Origin: Hymenobacter lapidarius
GTDB lineage: Bacteria > Bacteroidota > Bacteroidia > Cytophagales > Hymenobacteraceae
Length of the DNA stretch: 64,000 nt
NCBI RefSeq assembly: GCF_001816145.1
Contig: NZ_MDZB01000120.1
Span: 1 to 64,000, forward strand
Direction of reading: 5' to 3'
Made by a program: the position numbers and the translations under genes. The number at the start of each line of letters is the position of its first letter. The stretch's first letter is position 1. A model generated the notes under the pieces. The model saw only the letters and a list, made by a program, of their open reading frames with translations, was not told the origin of the DNA and did not search any database. Shown here piece by piece: positions 46,275 through 54,884 of this stretch.

Positions 46275-47438
46275 ATGCCTGTATTTTTTGTTTTGCGGCG
46301 GCGCTGGTGGCTGCTGTTTCTATTGGCGGCGCTGCCGCTGCTGGCCCTGTGGTCGTGGCCCCGGCATGTTGGGGGCGGGGACGCTGGCCCGGCCCTCAAC
46401 CGGCAGTTGGCCACCATGCCCTCCGCCTTCGGGGCCGCCCCACCCAGCGGCGCGGGCGCCTTCGACAGCACCCGCCTGCGCGGCGTGAGCTGGGTGGGCG
46501 GCGACTCGACTACCGCCGCCGACCTGGAGCCGCTGCGCAAAGCCCACGTGACCTGGATAGCCCAGATGCCCTTCGGCTGGCAGGCCGGGGCCAACGAGCC
46601 GCTTATTCGGGTGAGCACCGGGCGGCGGCCCGGCCGGGGCAGCTACTGGGGCGAGAGCGACGCCGGCCTGCTGCACACCGCGCAACTGGCCCACCAGTAC
46701 GGCATCCGCACCCTTCTCAAGCCCCACCTCTGGGTCCGCGGCAACGGTGCCTGGCCCGGCGACATCAACATGAAGAGCCAGGCCGACTGGGACGCCTGGT
46801 TTGCCAGCTACGCCAGCTTTATTCTGCACTACGCCCAAGTGGCCGAGCAGGGCAAATTCGACGCGTTTTGCATTGGTACCGAGTTGCTGCACCCCACCGG
46901 GCCCGCCCACGAAAAGGCTTGGCGCCGCCTCATTCGCCAAATCCGGAAGGTGTACCACGGGCCGCTCACCTACGCGGCCAACTGGAGCGGCGAGTACCAG
47001 CAAATCCGCTTCTGGGACGCCCTCGACTACGTGGGCATTCAGGCCTATTTCCCCCTGAGCCCAGCCGCCAATCCTTCCCTCGATACCTTGCTAGCCGGCT
47101 GGCAGCCCCACCTGCGCGCGCTGGCTGCCTGGCAGAAAAAAATCAAAAAGCCAATTGTGTTCACCGAAGTAGGCTACAAAACCACCCCCGACGCCGCGGC
47201 CCGGCCCTGGGAGTGGCCCGAGCGCCTGGCCCTGCCCATTGCCCCCGACGAAGCCACCCAGGCCCGCTGCTACGAGGCCCTGTTTCGGGCCTGCTGGGGC
47301 CAGCCGTGGCTGAAAGGCATGTTTATCTGGAAGTGGTACCCCGGCCTAGCACCCGATGGCCCTGCCCGCCGCCACGCCGATTTCACGCCCCAGCACAAGC
47401 CCGCCGAAGCCGTGCTGGCCCGCTGGTACGGCATGTAG
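46275..47438 (+). CDS. membrane-anchored glycoside hydrolase GH113-like protein
   Basis: A 387-residue protein from ATG 46275. A basic N-terminus and one transmembrane or uncleaved signal helix (about 10-26) are followed by a TIM-barrel domain. RGVSWVGGDS, KPHLWVRGNGAWPG, FCIGTELLHPT (general acid glutamate) and FTEVGYKT (nucleophile glutamate) match the endo-mannanase GH113 and related GTA TIM-barrel families. A role in glycan or cell-surface polysaccharide turnover is inferred. A GTG at 46257 is an alternative start. Confidence 0.78.
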   Translation: MPVFFVLRRRWWLLFLLAALPLLALWSWPRHVGGGDAGPALNRQLATMPSAFGAAPPSGAGAFDSTRLRGVSWVGGDSTTAADLEPLRKAHVTWIAQMPFGWQAGANEPLIRVSTGRRPGRGSYWGESDAGLLHTAQLAHQYGIRTLLKPHLWVRGNGAWPGDINMKSQADWDAWFASYASFILHYAQVAEQGKFDAFCIGTELLHPTGPAHEKAWRRLIRQIRKVYHGPLTYAANWSGEYQQIRFWDALDYVGIQAYFPLSPAANPSLDTLLAGWQPHLRALAAWQKKIKKPIVFTEVGYKTTPDAAARPWEWPERLALPIAPDEATQARCYEALFRACWGQPWLKGMFIWKWYPGLAPDGPARRHADFTPQHKPAEAVLARWYGM

Positions 47439-47464
47439 CACGAGCTAAAACGTAGCATTAGCTT

Positions 47465-47549
47465 TAGCTTGTGACGAGCGCAGCGAGCAGCCGGTAACGC
47501 ACCGTTTGACGAGGCCAGCCGCCGAACTCGCTGCGCTCGTCGCAAGCTA
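47465..47549. repeat. palindromic repeat upstream of sucC
   Basis: 23-base arms at 47465-47487 and 47527-47549 with one mismatch; core sequence GACGAGCGCAGCGAG. It lies between the GH113-like gene and the sucC promoter region (TACTTTCG-like box near 47601). Confidence 0.9.
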
Positions 47550-47656
47550 AGAGCGTATACTACGAGCACGCAATTGCTACAATCAAGACTGGCCGCCGTA
47601 CTTTCGTGCCACCAACCGACGGTAAGAGTAGCTAAACCCACCCCTTTACCAACCTT

Positions 47657-48853
47657 ATGAACATTCACGAATACCAGGGTAAGGAAATCCTGAAAAAATA
47701 CGGTGTCCGTATCCAAGAAGGCATTGTGGCCGATACCCCCGAGGAGGCTGTGGCCGCCGCCGAAAAACTGACGGCTGACACCGGCACCACTTGGTTCGTC
47801 ATCAAGGCGCAAATCCACGCCGGCGGACGGGGCAAAGGGGGCGGAGTGAAGCTCGCCAAAGGCCTGGACAAGGTGGCCGGCATTGCCAAGGACATCATTG
47901 GCATGCAGCTCATTACCAAGCAAACCGGCCCCGAAGGCCGCAAAGTAAACAAGGTGCTGGTAGCCCAGGACGTGTACTACCCCGGCGCTTCGGAGCCCAA
48001 GGAGTACTACATGAGCGTGCTGCTGGACCGGGCGTTGGGCAAAAACGTCATCATCTACACCACCGAAGGTGGCATGGACATCGAGGAAGTAGCCGAGGCG
48101 CATCCCGAGAAAATTCACCGCGAGCACGTGGACCCCGCCGTGGGCCTGCAGGGCTTCCAGGCCCGCAAAATTGCCTTCAACCTGGGCCTTGAGGGCGAAG
48201 CGCAGAAGGAGATGGTGAAATTCGTAACCGCCCTTTACAAGGCCTACGACGAAACCGACAGCGCCATGTTCGAAATCAACCCCGTGTTGAAGACTTCGGA
48301 TAACAAAATTCTAGCCGTTGACGCCAAAGTGACGCTGGACGAAAACGCCCTCTACCGCCACAAGGATTTCGTGGCCCTGCGCGACTTCAACGAGGAAGAC
48401 CCCCTGGAAGTAGAAGCCAGCCAGAACAACCTGAACTACGTGAAGCTCGACGGCAACGTGGGCTGCATGGTGAACGGCGCCGGCCTGGCCATGGCCACTA
48501 TGGACATCATCAAGCTGAGCGGCGGCGAGCCGGCCAACTTCCTCGACGTAGGGGGTGGAGCCAACGCCCAGACGGTAGAGGCGGGCTTCCGCATCATCCT
48601 GAAGGACCCGAACGTGAAGGCCATTCTCATCAACATCTTCGGCGGCATCGTGCGCTGCGACCGGGTGGCGAACGGCGTGGTGGAAGCCTACAAGAAAATC
48701 GGCGACATCCGCGTGCCCATCATCGTGCGCCTGCAAGGCACCAACGCCGAAGAAGGTGCGCGCATCATCGACGAAAGCGGCCTGCAAGTGAAGTCGGCTA
48801 CCCTGCTGAAGGACGCTGCCGCCCGCGTGAAAGAAGTACTTGCTACCGCGTAG
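47657..48853 (+). CDS. sucC: succinyl-CoA synthetase (ADP-forming) beta subunit
   Basis: Forms succinate and ATP (or GTP) from succinyl-CoA in the TCA cycle together with the alpha subunit SucD, which is not in this window. The 398-residue ATP-grasp protein has [17 protein letters not shown] at the N-terminus, [16 protein letters not shown] (nucleotide binding), MFEINPVL, and [16 protein letters not shown] / [11 protein letters not shown] in the CoA-ligase domain. A candidate promoter is TTG...TACTTTCG near 47571-47608. It is followed by a long bidirectional terminator. Confidence 0.97.
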   Translation: MNIHEYQGKEILKKYGVRIQEGIVADTPEEAVAAAEKLTADTGTTWFVIKAQIHAGGRGKGGGVKLAKGLDKVAGIAKDIIGMQLITKQTGPEGRKVNKVLVAQDVYYPGASEPKEYYMSVLLDRALGKNVIIYTTEGGMDIEEVAEAHPEKIHREHVDPAVGLQGFQARKIAFNLGLEGEAQKEMVKFVTALYKAYDETDSAMFEINPVLKTSDNKILAVDAKVTLDENALYRHKDFVALRDFNEEDPLEVEASQNNLNYVKLDGNVGCMVNGAGLAMATMDIIKLSGGEPANFLDVGGGANAQTVEAGFRIILKDPNVKAILINIFGGIVRCDRVANGVVEAYKKIGDIRVPIIVRLQGTNAEEGARIIDESGLQVKSATLLKDAAARVKEVLATA

Positions 48854-48856
48854 CGG

Positions 48857-48932
48857 TAAGTAGTAGTTAAGAAAGAAAAATGGCCGCTCGGAGCATATCC
48901 GGCGGCCATTTTTCTTTCTTAACTACTACTTA
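48857..48932. terminator. long bidirectional terminator hairpin
   Basis: 31-base perfect arms at 48857-48887 and 48902-48932, with TTAAGAAAGAAAAATGG... on one side. It lies between the convergent sucC and ohr stop codons (3 and 4 bases away) and would terminate both transcripts. Confidence 0.9.
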
Positions 48933-48936
48933 AAAA

Positions 48937-49404
48937 TTACTCGCCGGCAACGCCCGCATTCTCTTCGGCCTGCACCGGAATGGCTTTGCCCATCACGCGC
49001 AGCTCCACTTCCATGTTGCCGCGGGTGCCCACCGAGTAAGGGCAGATTTTGTGGGCCTGGCGCACCATTTCAACGGTTTTAGTCTCGTCAAATTTTTTCA
49101 AATCCACGTCCAACACGGCGCTCAGGCCGTAAGCTTCGCCCTCCTGAAACAACGTAACGGAGCACTGTACCGTGCTTTCCTTGTCGAGGGTATCGCCGGC
49201 TTTTTGGGCGACAACAAGCAGCGCCTGCTGGAAACACGAGGCGTAGCCGGCGGCAAACAGCTCTTCGGGGTTGGTGGCGCTTTTCTTGCCGCCCAAGCCT
49301 TCGGGCACCGACATTTCCATGTCGATAGTACCCGTGGCGGAACGAACGCGGCCGCTACGGCCACCAATGGCCGAAGCGTCGGCCGTGTACAGATTCTTTT
49401 TCAT
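48937..49404 (-). CDS. ohr: organic hydroperoxide reductase (Ohr/OsmC family)
   Basis: A 155-residue dimeric peroxidase that reduces organic hydroperoxides using lipoylated or thiol partners. The two catalytic cysteines are Cys57 (GYASCFQQAL) and Cys121 (KICPYS), with the essential Arg of the GGRSGRVRS region near residue 19. No OhrR regulator gene is adjacent. Confidence 0.94.
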   Translation of the reverse strand: MKKNLYTADASAIGGRSGRVRSATGTIDMEMSVPEGLGGKKSATNPEELFAAGYASCFQQALLVVAQKAGDTLDKESTVQCSVTLFQEGEAYGLSAVLDVDLKKFDETKTVEMVRQAHKICPYSVGTRGNMEVELRVMGKAIPVQAEENAGVAGE

Positions 49405-49519
49405 AAAAACAGTGTAGGAGGTTGAAGATGTGTAAGCACTAACACGGTTGGCTTAACTGTTTTTACCGGCTTGGGGTTTTACCGGTTCTCGGCTGGCTCG
49501 TATGAATTGTGAGGTTATA

Positions 49520-49551
49520 TTTGGTCTCCTTCGCTTTTATGGCTACTTTTG
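49520..49551 (+). promoter_or_regulatory. tRNA-Arg promoter
   Basis: TTTG at 49520-49523, a 20-base spacer, and TACTTTTG at 49544-49551 match the Bacteroidota vegetative promoter (TTTG-N19-TAnnTTTG) exactly apart from one spacer base. The tRNA begins 12 bases further on. Confidence 0.85.
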
Positions 49552-49563
49552 CAGCCGCAATCC

Positions 49564-49635
49564 GGCCGCGTCGTACAACGGATAGTATGAGAGTTTCCGA
49601 AGCTCTTGATTTAGGTTCGATTCCTAACGCGGCCA
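49564..49635 (+). tRNA. tRNA-Arg (anticodon CCG)
   Basis: A 72-base cloverleaf: acceptor GGCCGCG/CGCGGCC, D stem GTAC/GTAT, anticodon stem AGAGT/GCTCT with loop TTCCGAA (anticodon CCG, reading CGG Arg codons), and T arm TTAGG/CCTAA with loop TTCGATT. The discriminator is A and CCA is not encoded, as usual in Bacteroidota. Confidence 0.92.
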
Positions 49636-49638
49636 CTT

Positions 49639-49672
49639 AAAAGCCCTTCTGCACATTGCAGGAGGGCTTTTT
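49639..49672 (+). terminator. tRNA terminator
   Basis: AAAGCCCTTCTGCA and TGCAGGAGGGCTTT pair with one bulge and end in TTTTTT, directly after the tRNA. Confidence 0.85.
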
Positions 49673-49678
49673 TATTGA

Positions 49679-50305
49679 ATGCCCACTGCTCACCCCATGC
49701 CTGCTCCGCTCGAAACCAGCTGCCCCTGGGCCGACCGCAACGCGCTGATGCGTGCTTTCCACGACTACGAGTGGGGCGAACCCGTGGCGGAAGCGGCCAT
49801 TCTGTTCGAATATCTGGTGCTGCACACCTTTCAGTTGGGGTTCGACTTCCCGGTGGTACTCAAGCGCCGCGAGGGCTTTCGCGAGCTGCTGGCGAATTTC
49901 GACCCCGACCGCCTTGCCCGCTGGGGCGAAGACGATATTGCCGAGGTGATGGAGAACCCCCGCATCCTGCGAAACCGCCGCAAGCTGGAGGCCACCGTGC
50001 GCAACGCCCAGGCATGGCTGCGCCTGCGGGCAGAAGTAGGGGAAGCGGGCCTCCTGCCGTTCTTCTACGATTTCGTGGGCGGGCAAACGGTAGACAACGA
50101 GCGAAGCGCCATCAACCCCGCGCCCCTCTCCACGCCCGAAAGCGTGGCCATGAGCCGGGAGCTCAAGCGCCGCGGCTTCGTGATGACCGGCCCGATGACG
50201 TGCTACAATATCCTGCAAACCGCTGGGCTGGTCAATGACCACTGGGTGAGCTGCCCCCGCCACGCCGCGTGTGCGCTGCTGGCAGACGGCCAGCCCGGCG
50301 CGTAG
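49679..50305 (+). CDS. tag: DNA-3-methyladenine glycosylase I
   Basis: Excises 3-methyladenine from alkylated DNA. The 208-residue protein keeps the zinc ligands Cys15, His28 (RAFHDYEWG), His188 and Cys192 (VNDHWVSC) with the same final spacing as E. coli Tag, and the family region KRREGFRELLANFDP. The usual Trp in the Tag active-site region is not obvious, so its base preference may differ slightly. ATG 49679 or 49697 can start it; the first is used. It overlaps no neighbour but ends 28 bases before a minus-strand gene. Confidence 0.92.
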   Translation: MPTAHPMPAPLETSCPWADRNALMRAFHDYEWGEPVAEAAILFEYLVLHTFQLGFDFPVVLKRREGFRELLANFDPDRLARWGEDDIAEVMENPRILRNRRKLEATVRNAQAWLRLRAEVGEAGLLPFFYDFVGGQTVDNERSAINPAPLSTPESVAMSRELKRRGFVMTGPMTCYNILQTAGLVNDHWVSCPRHAACALLADGQPGA

Positions 50306-50332
50306 CGGGCCAGTGGACCGGGCTCGCCGCCG

Positions 50333-50837
50333 CTATTCATCGGCCACAGCCTGCCGGCGCGCCAGGGGCGCGCCGGCAGGGGCGCGCCGAGCGTATCGGC
50401 TGCGTACAGGCTCAGGGTGGTGCCGCTGATACGGTACTGCTGTGTTCGGTTGAGGGCGCGCAGGAATTTCGCTTCGGTGGCGAGGTCGGGGCAGGCAGTG
50501 CGGGTGGTGGGCAGCGGGCCGAGGCGCAGCTGGCCCACGGCCGGAGCGCTGTACGGGCCCGAAAACCGGTTGCAGCCGGCCCGGCCTTCGGTGCGGGCGA
50601 GGCCGTCGCGTGGCACGAAATGGGGGGGGGGGCCTCCATAGTGGGCGCGGGCTGTCCCGCAAGCTCGCGCAGCTCCCAGCGCACGTTGAGCAGCGAAGTA
50701 GCCGCTGCTGGCGCTTGGTTGTCCACGGCATCGGCCACGAGGCCGGCATTGGGGCGCTCGGCCAGGTCGTGGCTGCAGGAGGTGGCGCAGAGCAGGGCGA
50801 AGGCGGCGGCGAGGCGAAGGAAGGAAGGCAGCAGCAT
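50333..50837 (-). pseudogene. META-domain lipoprotein, frameshifted at an 11-base poly-G/C run
   Basis: From ATG 50837 a lipoprotein signal with lipobox ATSC leads to a META domain (VRWELRELAGQPAP). At the C11 tract (50622-50632 on the plus strand as G11) the frame is lost; with 12 (or 9) C the continuation HFVPRDGLARTEGRAGCNRFSGPY restores a normal META domain. A perfect 31-base hairpin at 50350-50380 near the 3' end again displaces the frame, and the natural end appears to be LARRQAVADE with stop at 50333. META proteins are stress-related periplasmic or outer lipoproteins. A homopolymer length error or phase variation are alternatives. Confidence 0.75.
50350..50380. repeat. perfect 31-base hairpin within the META gene 3' end
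   Basis: CCTGCCGGCGCGCC (50350-50363), AGG, and GGCGCGCCGGCAGG (50367-50380). A partial GGCGCGCC direct copy follows at 50381-50388. It looks like a templated local inversion/duplication inserted in the coding sequence. Confidence 0.7.
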
Positions 50838-51099
50838 GGCGCTGCGGGAAGGTGAAGTTCTGCCTTTTCACGTAACTGCCTTGGTTTGAGAGAATCTGTT
50901 CCAACGCCTATTGCGCTGCCAGGGTCGGGGCAGCAGGCAACGTCCCGGGCCAACGGAATAGGGGCCTGGAACAGTAAAAAACCATCAAGGCCAATTGAAT
51001 AAACAATAGCGAATATTAATGCTTGATTATAAAGAACACCCAAAGTGGGTTGGGCCACGTATAGGGGCCAGTTAATTTTATCACTCCAAATACCTTCTC

Positions 51100-51843
51100 A
51101 TGAACAGCAAACCACTCTTCGCCGCCCTGGCCCTCACCGTCGCGTTCGCAACTCCCGCATTCGCTCAGGATGCAATGAAAACTAAAAGTGACGACGAAAA
51201 GACCAAAACGAAGGCCGATGGCACAATGACCAAGACCAAAATGGCCGACGACGGCAAAATGAAAGTTAAAGGCAAAACCGATAAGGGCGACAAAATGAGA
51301 GCCAAAACCAAGCCCCGCAAGGGCGAGGCCATGAGCACCACCACCGAAACCATGGGTAGCACCACCACCACCACAAGCGGTGGCGTAATGGTAGGCGGCG
51401 CCATGATGACGCCCGACAAAGACATCGTAGACAACGCCGTAGGCAGCTCCGACCACACCACCCTGGTCGCTGCCGTGAAGGCCGCTGGCCTGGTAGAAAC
51501 GCTGAAAAGCGCTGGTCCTTTCACCGTGTTTGCGCCATCCAATTCTGCCTTTGATAAGCTGCCAGCCGGCACGGTCAATTCGCTGGTGACGCCCGAGATG
51601 AAGCCGACGCTCACCAAAATCCTGACCTACCACGTAGTACCCGGCCGCCTCACCGCTGGCAACCTCACCGCCGGCCAGGTCCTGACCACCGTGCAGGGCG
51701 AGACGCTGACTGTGATGAAAAACGGCAATGGCGTAATGATTAAAGACGCCAAAGGCGGCATGGCCCGCGTGACCATCGCCGACGTGATTTCGAGCAACGG
51801 CGTAACCCACGTTATCGACACGGTATTGATGCCCGCTAAATAA
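51100..51843 (+). CDS. secreted fasciclin (FAS1) domain protein
   Basis: A 247-residue secreted protein. Signal peptide at 1-22 (ending PAFAQ) is followed by a Lys/Thr/Met-rich low-complexity linker (about 25-90) and one FAS1 domain (DIVDNAVGSSDHTTLVAAVK, GPFTVFAPSNSAFDKLP, LTYHVVPGRLTA, HVIDTVLMP). FAS1 domains mediate adhesion. The KTKTK-type repeats are encoded by short near-repeats (ACCAAGACCAAAATG) that could slip. Confidence 0.93.
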   Translation: MNSKPLFAALALTVAFATPAFAQDAMKTKSDDEKTKTKADGTMTKTKMADDGKMKVKGKTDKGDKMRAKTKPRKGEAMSTTTETMGSTTTTTSGGVMVGGAMMTPDKDIVDNAVGSSDHTTLVAAVKAAGLVETLKSAGPFTVFAPSNSAFDKLPAGTVNSLVTPEMKPTLTKILTYHVVPGRLTAGNLTAGQVLTTVQGETLTVMKNGNGVMIKDAKGGMARVTIADVISSNGVTHVIDTVLMPAK

Positions 51844-51898
51844 GCGCGCCTACTAGGTTGGGCGAGTAGCGGCCTGCGCTGCTGCCACGCCCAACGCC

Positions 51899-51942
51899 CA
51901 CAAAAAAGAGGCTCGTCAGTCCAGACGGGCCTCTTTTTTGTG
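51899..51942. terminator. bidirectional terminator
   Basis: CACAAAAAAGAGGCTCGTC and GACGGGCCTCTTTTTTGTG pair almost perfectly between the convergent fasciclin and T9SS genes. Confidence 0.9.
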
Positions 51943-51955
51943 TTTTCCGGTCTGG

Positions 51956-53906
51956 CTATTCCAGCATCAGGCGGCGGCCCACGGTGCGGCCATCGGGCAG
52001 GGTGAGGCGCACCGTGTAGATGCCCGGTGGCAAGCCGGGCAGCGGCAGGCTCGCCTGCCCGGCTTGCGCCGTGGGCTGTTGCCATACTACACGCCCCAGG
52101 GCATCGAATACGGTGGCGCGGGCAAAGCGAGGGCCCGCTACCGTGACGGTGGTGCCCCGCGCCGCCGGGTTAGGAAACAGGCTGAAAGCAGCCGCCTCAC
52201 GGGCCGAAGCTGTGGCCGTGGCCACGCCATTGGTCATCACGGCGCGCATCATGAGGGCACCGCGGGGCGGCAGGCCGCGGGGCACAAAATTGACGGTGTC
52301 CCAGGCGCCGGTATTGTCGCGGCGCCAGAGGTGGCGCGGGGGGAACGTACTGTTCAGGTCGAGGCCATAGTGCAGGTCGCGGCCCTGCGAGGGCTGCGAA
52401 TAGCCCACGTAAAAAGACCCTGAAACCCGTACGGGAGCATCGAAGGTGATTTCGGCGTACTGGAAGCCGGCCGGCAACGGGTTGGTGATGGTAGCGGTTT
52501 TAGTAGCCAGGGGCTGCTGGCTGGGCCTGCCGGCCTCATCGGCCCACACGTTGATGGTGACGGAGCGCGGGGCCGCATCCGACGCCGTGAAAACGGGATA
52601 CAGGCGCAGGCCCCGCACGAAGTCGGGCTGGTTGAGGTCGAAACGATAAGCGAAGGCGGCGGACTGGCCCGTGGAGTAGGGCACAAGCTGCGTGATGTTT
52701 TCGGCTGAGCCGTCGTCGTAAGCATAGTAGTTGCTCAGTTCCACGTCGCGGAAGATGGTGTCGTTGGCCAGGGTGCGCGGATTGGTTTCCTGGGTGTTCA
52801 GGGCCAGCGTGTAGCGCAGGCGCTTTTCAAAAGCCGTGGTGGGCACGGCCTGGCGGTTGGCGGCACCGGTCACGCTGTCGAGGCGCGGGTTCACGGGCAG
52901 GGGGCGGCTGATTTTTAGCCAGCTGCCCAGTGCGGCGCCCGCAGGCAGCACGCGCACCGAACCGGTTATATCGATAGGAATTGGCAGCACGCCGGCGTTC
53001 AGGTTGCTCAGGTTCACGCCCAGGCGCGGGTTCAGCTCGCTGGTGCCCGCCGGGGCGGCGTTGAACTGCCACACCGGCATGGCCGAAAATCGCCGCAGGG
53101 GGCTGCGCAGGCCACCCGAGGGATTGCCGCCGCGCAGGCCGGCGCTGGTGGCAATGTCCACAAAGGTGGTATCGGAGGTGCCGCGGGTGCGGCCGCGGTC
53201 CAGCACCACGTAATCGATGCTCCAGTTGTCGCTGTTGTCGGAGGCGTTACCGGTGGCCACAAACCGAAACTGGAAGTTGCCGTGCAGGTACTTGGCCTGG
53301 TTCAAGTCGATGACCTGCTGGCGGAAGCCAGTGCGCCGGCGCGTGCTGGCCTGGCTCCAGGCCAGTTCCCAGGTGCCGGCGTTGTTTCTCACGTAGAGTT
53401 CCAGACGTACCGGCGTGGTGCCGCCACTGGCGTTGGGTACGCCTACAATGCTGCCCGCCTGCCAGGCAAAGCTCAGGTACACGGCATCGTTTGGCGTCAG
53501 GCCGCCCAGATTGATGGGCTGCGAAGTGAGCGAATCGAGCGCACCGTACGAACTGGTAATCAGCCCGCTGTAGCTCTGGCCGTTGGCCCGCAGGCCATCG
53601 AGGGTTGCCGTGCCGCGGGTCAGGGGCTGCAGGGCCAGGCGGTTGTTGACCAAGGCCCCGCCGGTGGGCAGCCAGTTCAGAGTTTTGGGCAATCCTTCGA
53701 GGGGCGTGGTGAAGTCGTCGAAAAAAGGCAGCGCCACGGCGGCGTCCCGCGTTGCTGGGCGCGCTGGGCCTTGGTGGGAGCGTACACGGCGCGGGCCGGG
53801 TCGGCGGCGAGGGGCAGCGCGGGCGCACCTGGCCGGCCGCCGCGCCGGTCAGCAGCAGCAAAGTGGGCAACAGGAAATGGCGGTAGGTGGGGAAGCGTAA
53901 AGTCAT
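51956..53906 (-). pseudogene. T9SS type A sorting domain protein, two frameshifts near the N-terminus
   Basis: The start is probably ATG 53906, giving a signal peptide (MTLRFPTYRHFLLPTLLLLTG). The frame then breaks at about 53826-53840 (gene-strand GGCCGGCCAGGTGCGCC) and again at about 53745-53750 (CAACGCGGGACG); the rest, from DAAVALPFFDDF, runs to 51956. Restoring one base at each site gives about 650 residues, matching the excess of two bases modulo three. The middle has beta-sandwich features and a C-terminal type A domain (FPNPAARGTTVTV...LPPGIYTVRLTL...GRRLMLE). Function unknown beyond T9SS export. Confidence 0.85.
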
Positions 53907-53992
53907 AAAATCGGGCTTTGGTAACCTAACGACGGCAGAACCGGAAAAAGTGCAGTAGCGCAAAGCGGTGCTTCGCGCTACTCAAATACGAA

Positions 53993-54754
53993 TTACTGGG
54001 CCACCCAGATATCGACCAGCTGGCCCATGCGAATGGTGGCGTCGGGGCCGGCAATGGGGCGCTGGCGCACCACCGTGCCGGATACCTGCCCATCCTCGGC
54101 GGGCACCTGGAATACTTCGCCTTTTTGCAGGCCCTGGCCCACGAGCAGGGTCATGGCTTCGTCTTCGGGCATGTTCACCAAGTTGGGCACGGCAAAGGTT
54201 TGGTTGCCTTGGCCGTCGCCCACCACCAGGTCTACCTTGGTGCCTTTGGCAATGGGGGCGCCGGGCGCTATCTCCTTGCCGTTCACCAGCTGCTTGAGCA
54301 CAGCGTTCTGAGCCAGGTCGGGCACCAGCTGAATCTGGCCCACTACCAGGTCGTAGCTTTTCAGGATGAGCATGGCATTCTTCGAAGAGCCATCGGTGAG
54401 CTTGGGCATTTTGATTACCGGCGGGTTTTTCATGCTCACCTGCAGGTAGATTTTGCGGCCCTCCTTCACCTTCTCGCCGGGCGCGGGGTCCTGCACCAGC
54501 ACCGTAAAGGGCCGAATGCTGGGGCTGTAGCTGGAATCGTCCACGAAGTAGGCCAGGTTGCGCTCCTCGAGGTAGTCCTCCAGGTCGGCCACGTTCATGC
54601 CCGTCACCTTGGGCACCGTGATGGTTTCGCCGTGGTGCGTGGTCATGGGCAAGTACACGTAGAAGAACCCCAGAATCAGCAGCAGGCCGGCCACGGCAAT
54701 AAGCACCAAGTGCTTCACAACGTCGAGGGGGCTATTAGCAGAAAAGAATGACAT
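53993..54754 (-). CDS. membrane-anchored PASTA domain protein
   Basis: A 253-residue protein with one N-terminal transmembrane helix (about 13-34) and three periplasmic PASTA domains (about 42-108, 112-178, 188-252; for example VPKVTGMNVADLEDYLEER and VPNLVNMPEDEAM). PASTA domains bind muropeptides or unlinked peptidoglycan. It lies beside the D-Ala-D-Ala ligase on the same strand, as is common in Bacteroidota, although rluD usually also lies in this group and is absent here. Confidence 0.93.
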   Translation of the reverse strand: MSFFSANSPLDVVKHLVLIAVAGLLLILGFFYVYLPMTTHHGETITVPKVTGMNVADLEDYLEERNLAYFVDDSSYSPSIRPFTVLVQDPAPGEKVKEGRKIYLQVSMKNPPVIKMPKLTDGSSKNAMLILKSYDLVVGQIQLVPDLAQNAVLKQLVNGKEIAPGAPIAKGTKVDLVVGDGQGNQTFAVPNLVNMPEDEAMTLLVGQGLQKGEVFQVPAEDGQVSGTVVRQRPIAGPDATIRMGQLVDIWVAQ

Positions 54755-54783
54755 TGAGTAATAAAATCTTTGTTATGGACCAA

Positions 54784-54880
54784 AGAACGTCATGCTGAGC
54801 TTGTCGAAGCATCTCTACCGCTGTACTAAATGATTTTACTATTGCGGTAGAGATGCTTGACAAGCTCAGCATGACGTTCT
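54784..54880. repeat. dispersed palindrome, CATGCTGAGC family
   Basis: Arms 54784-54821 and 54844-54880, outer ends AGAACGTCATGCTGAGC, identical apart from one inserted G. It stands between the PASTA gene and the 3' end of ddl. Confidence 0.92.
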
Positions 54881-54884
54881 TAAT

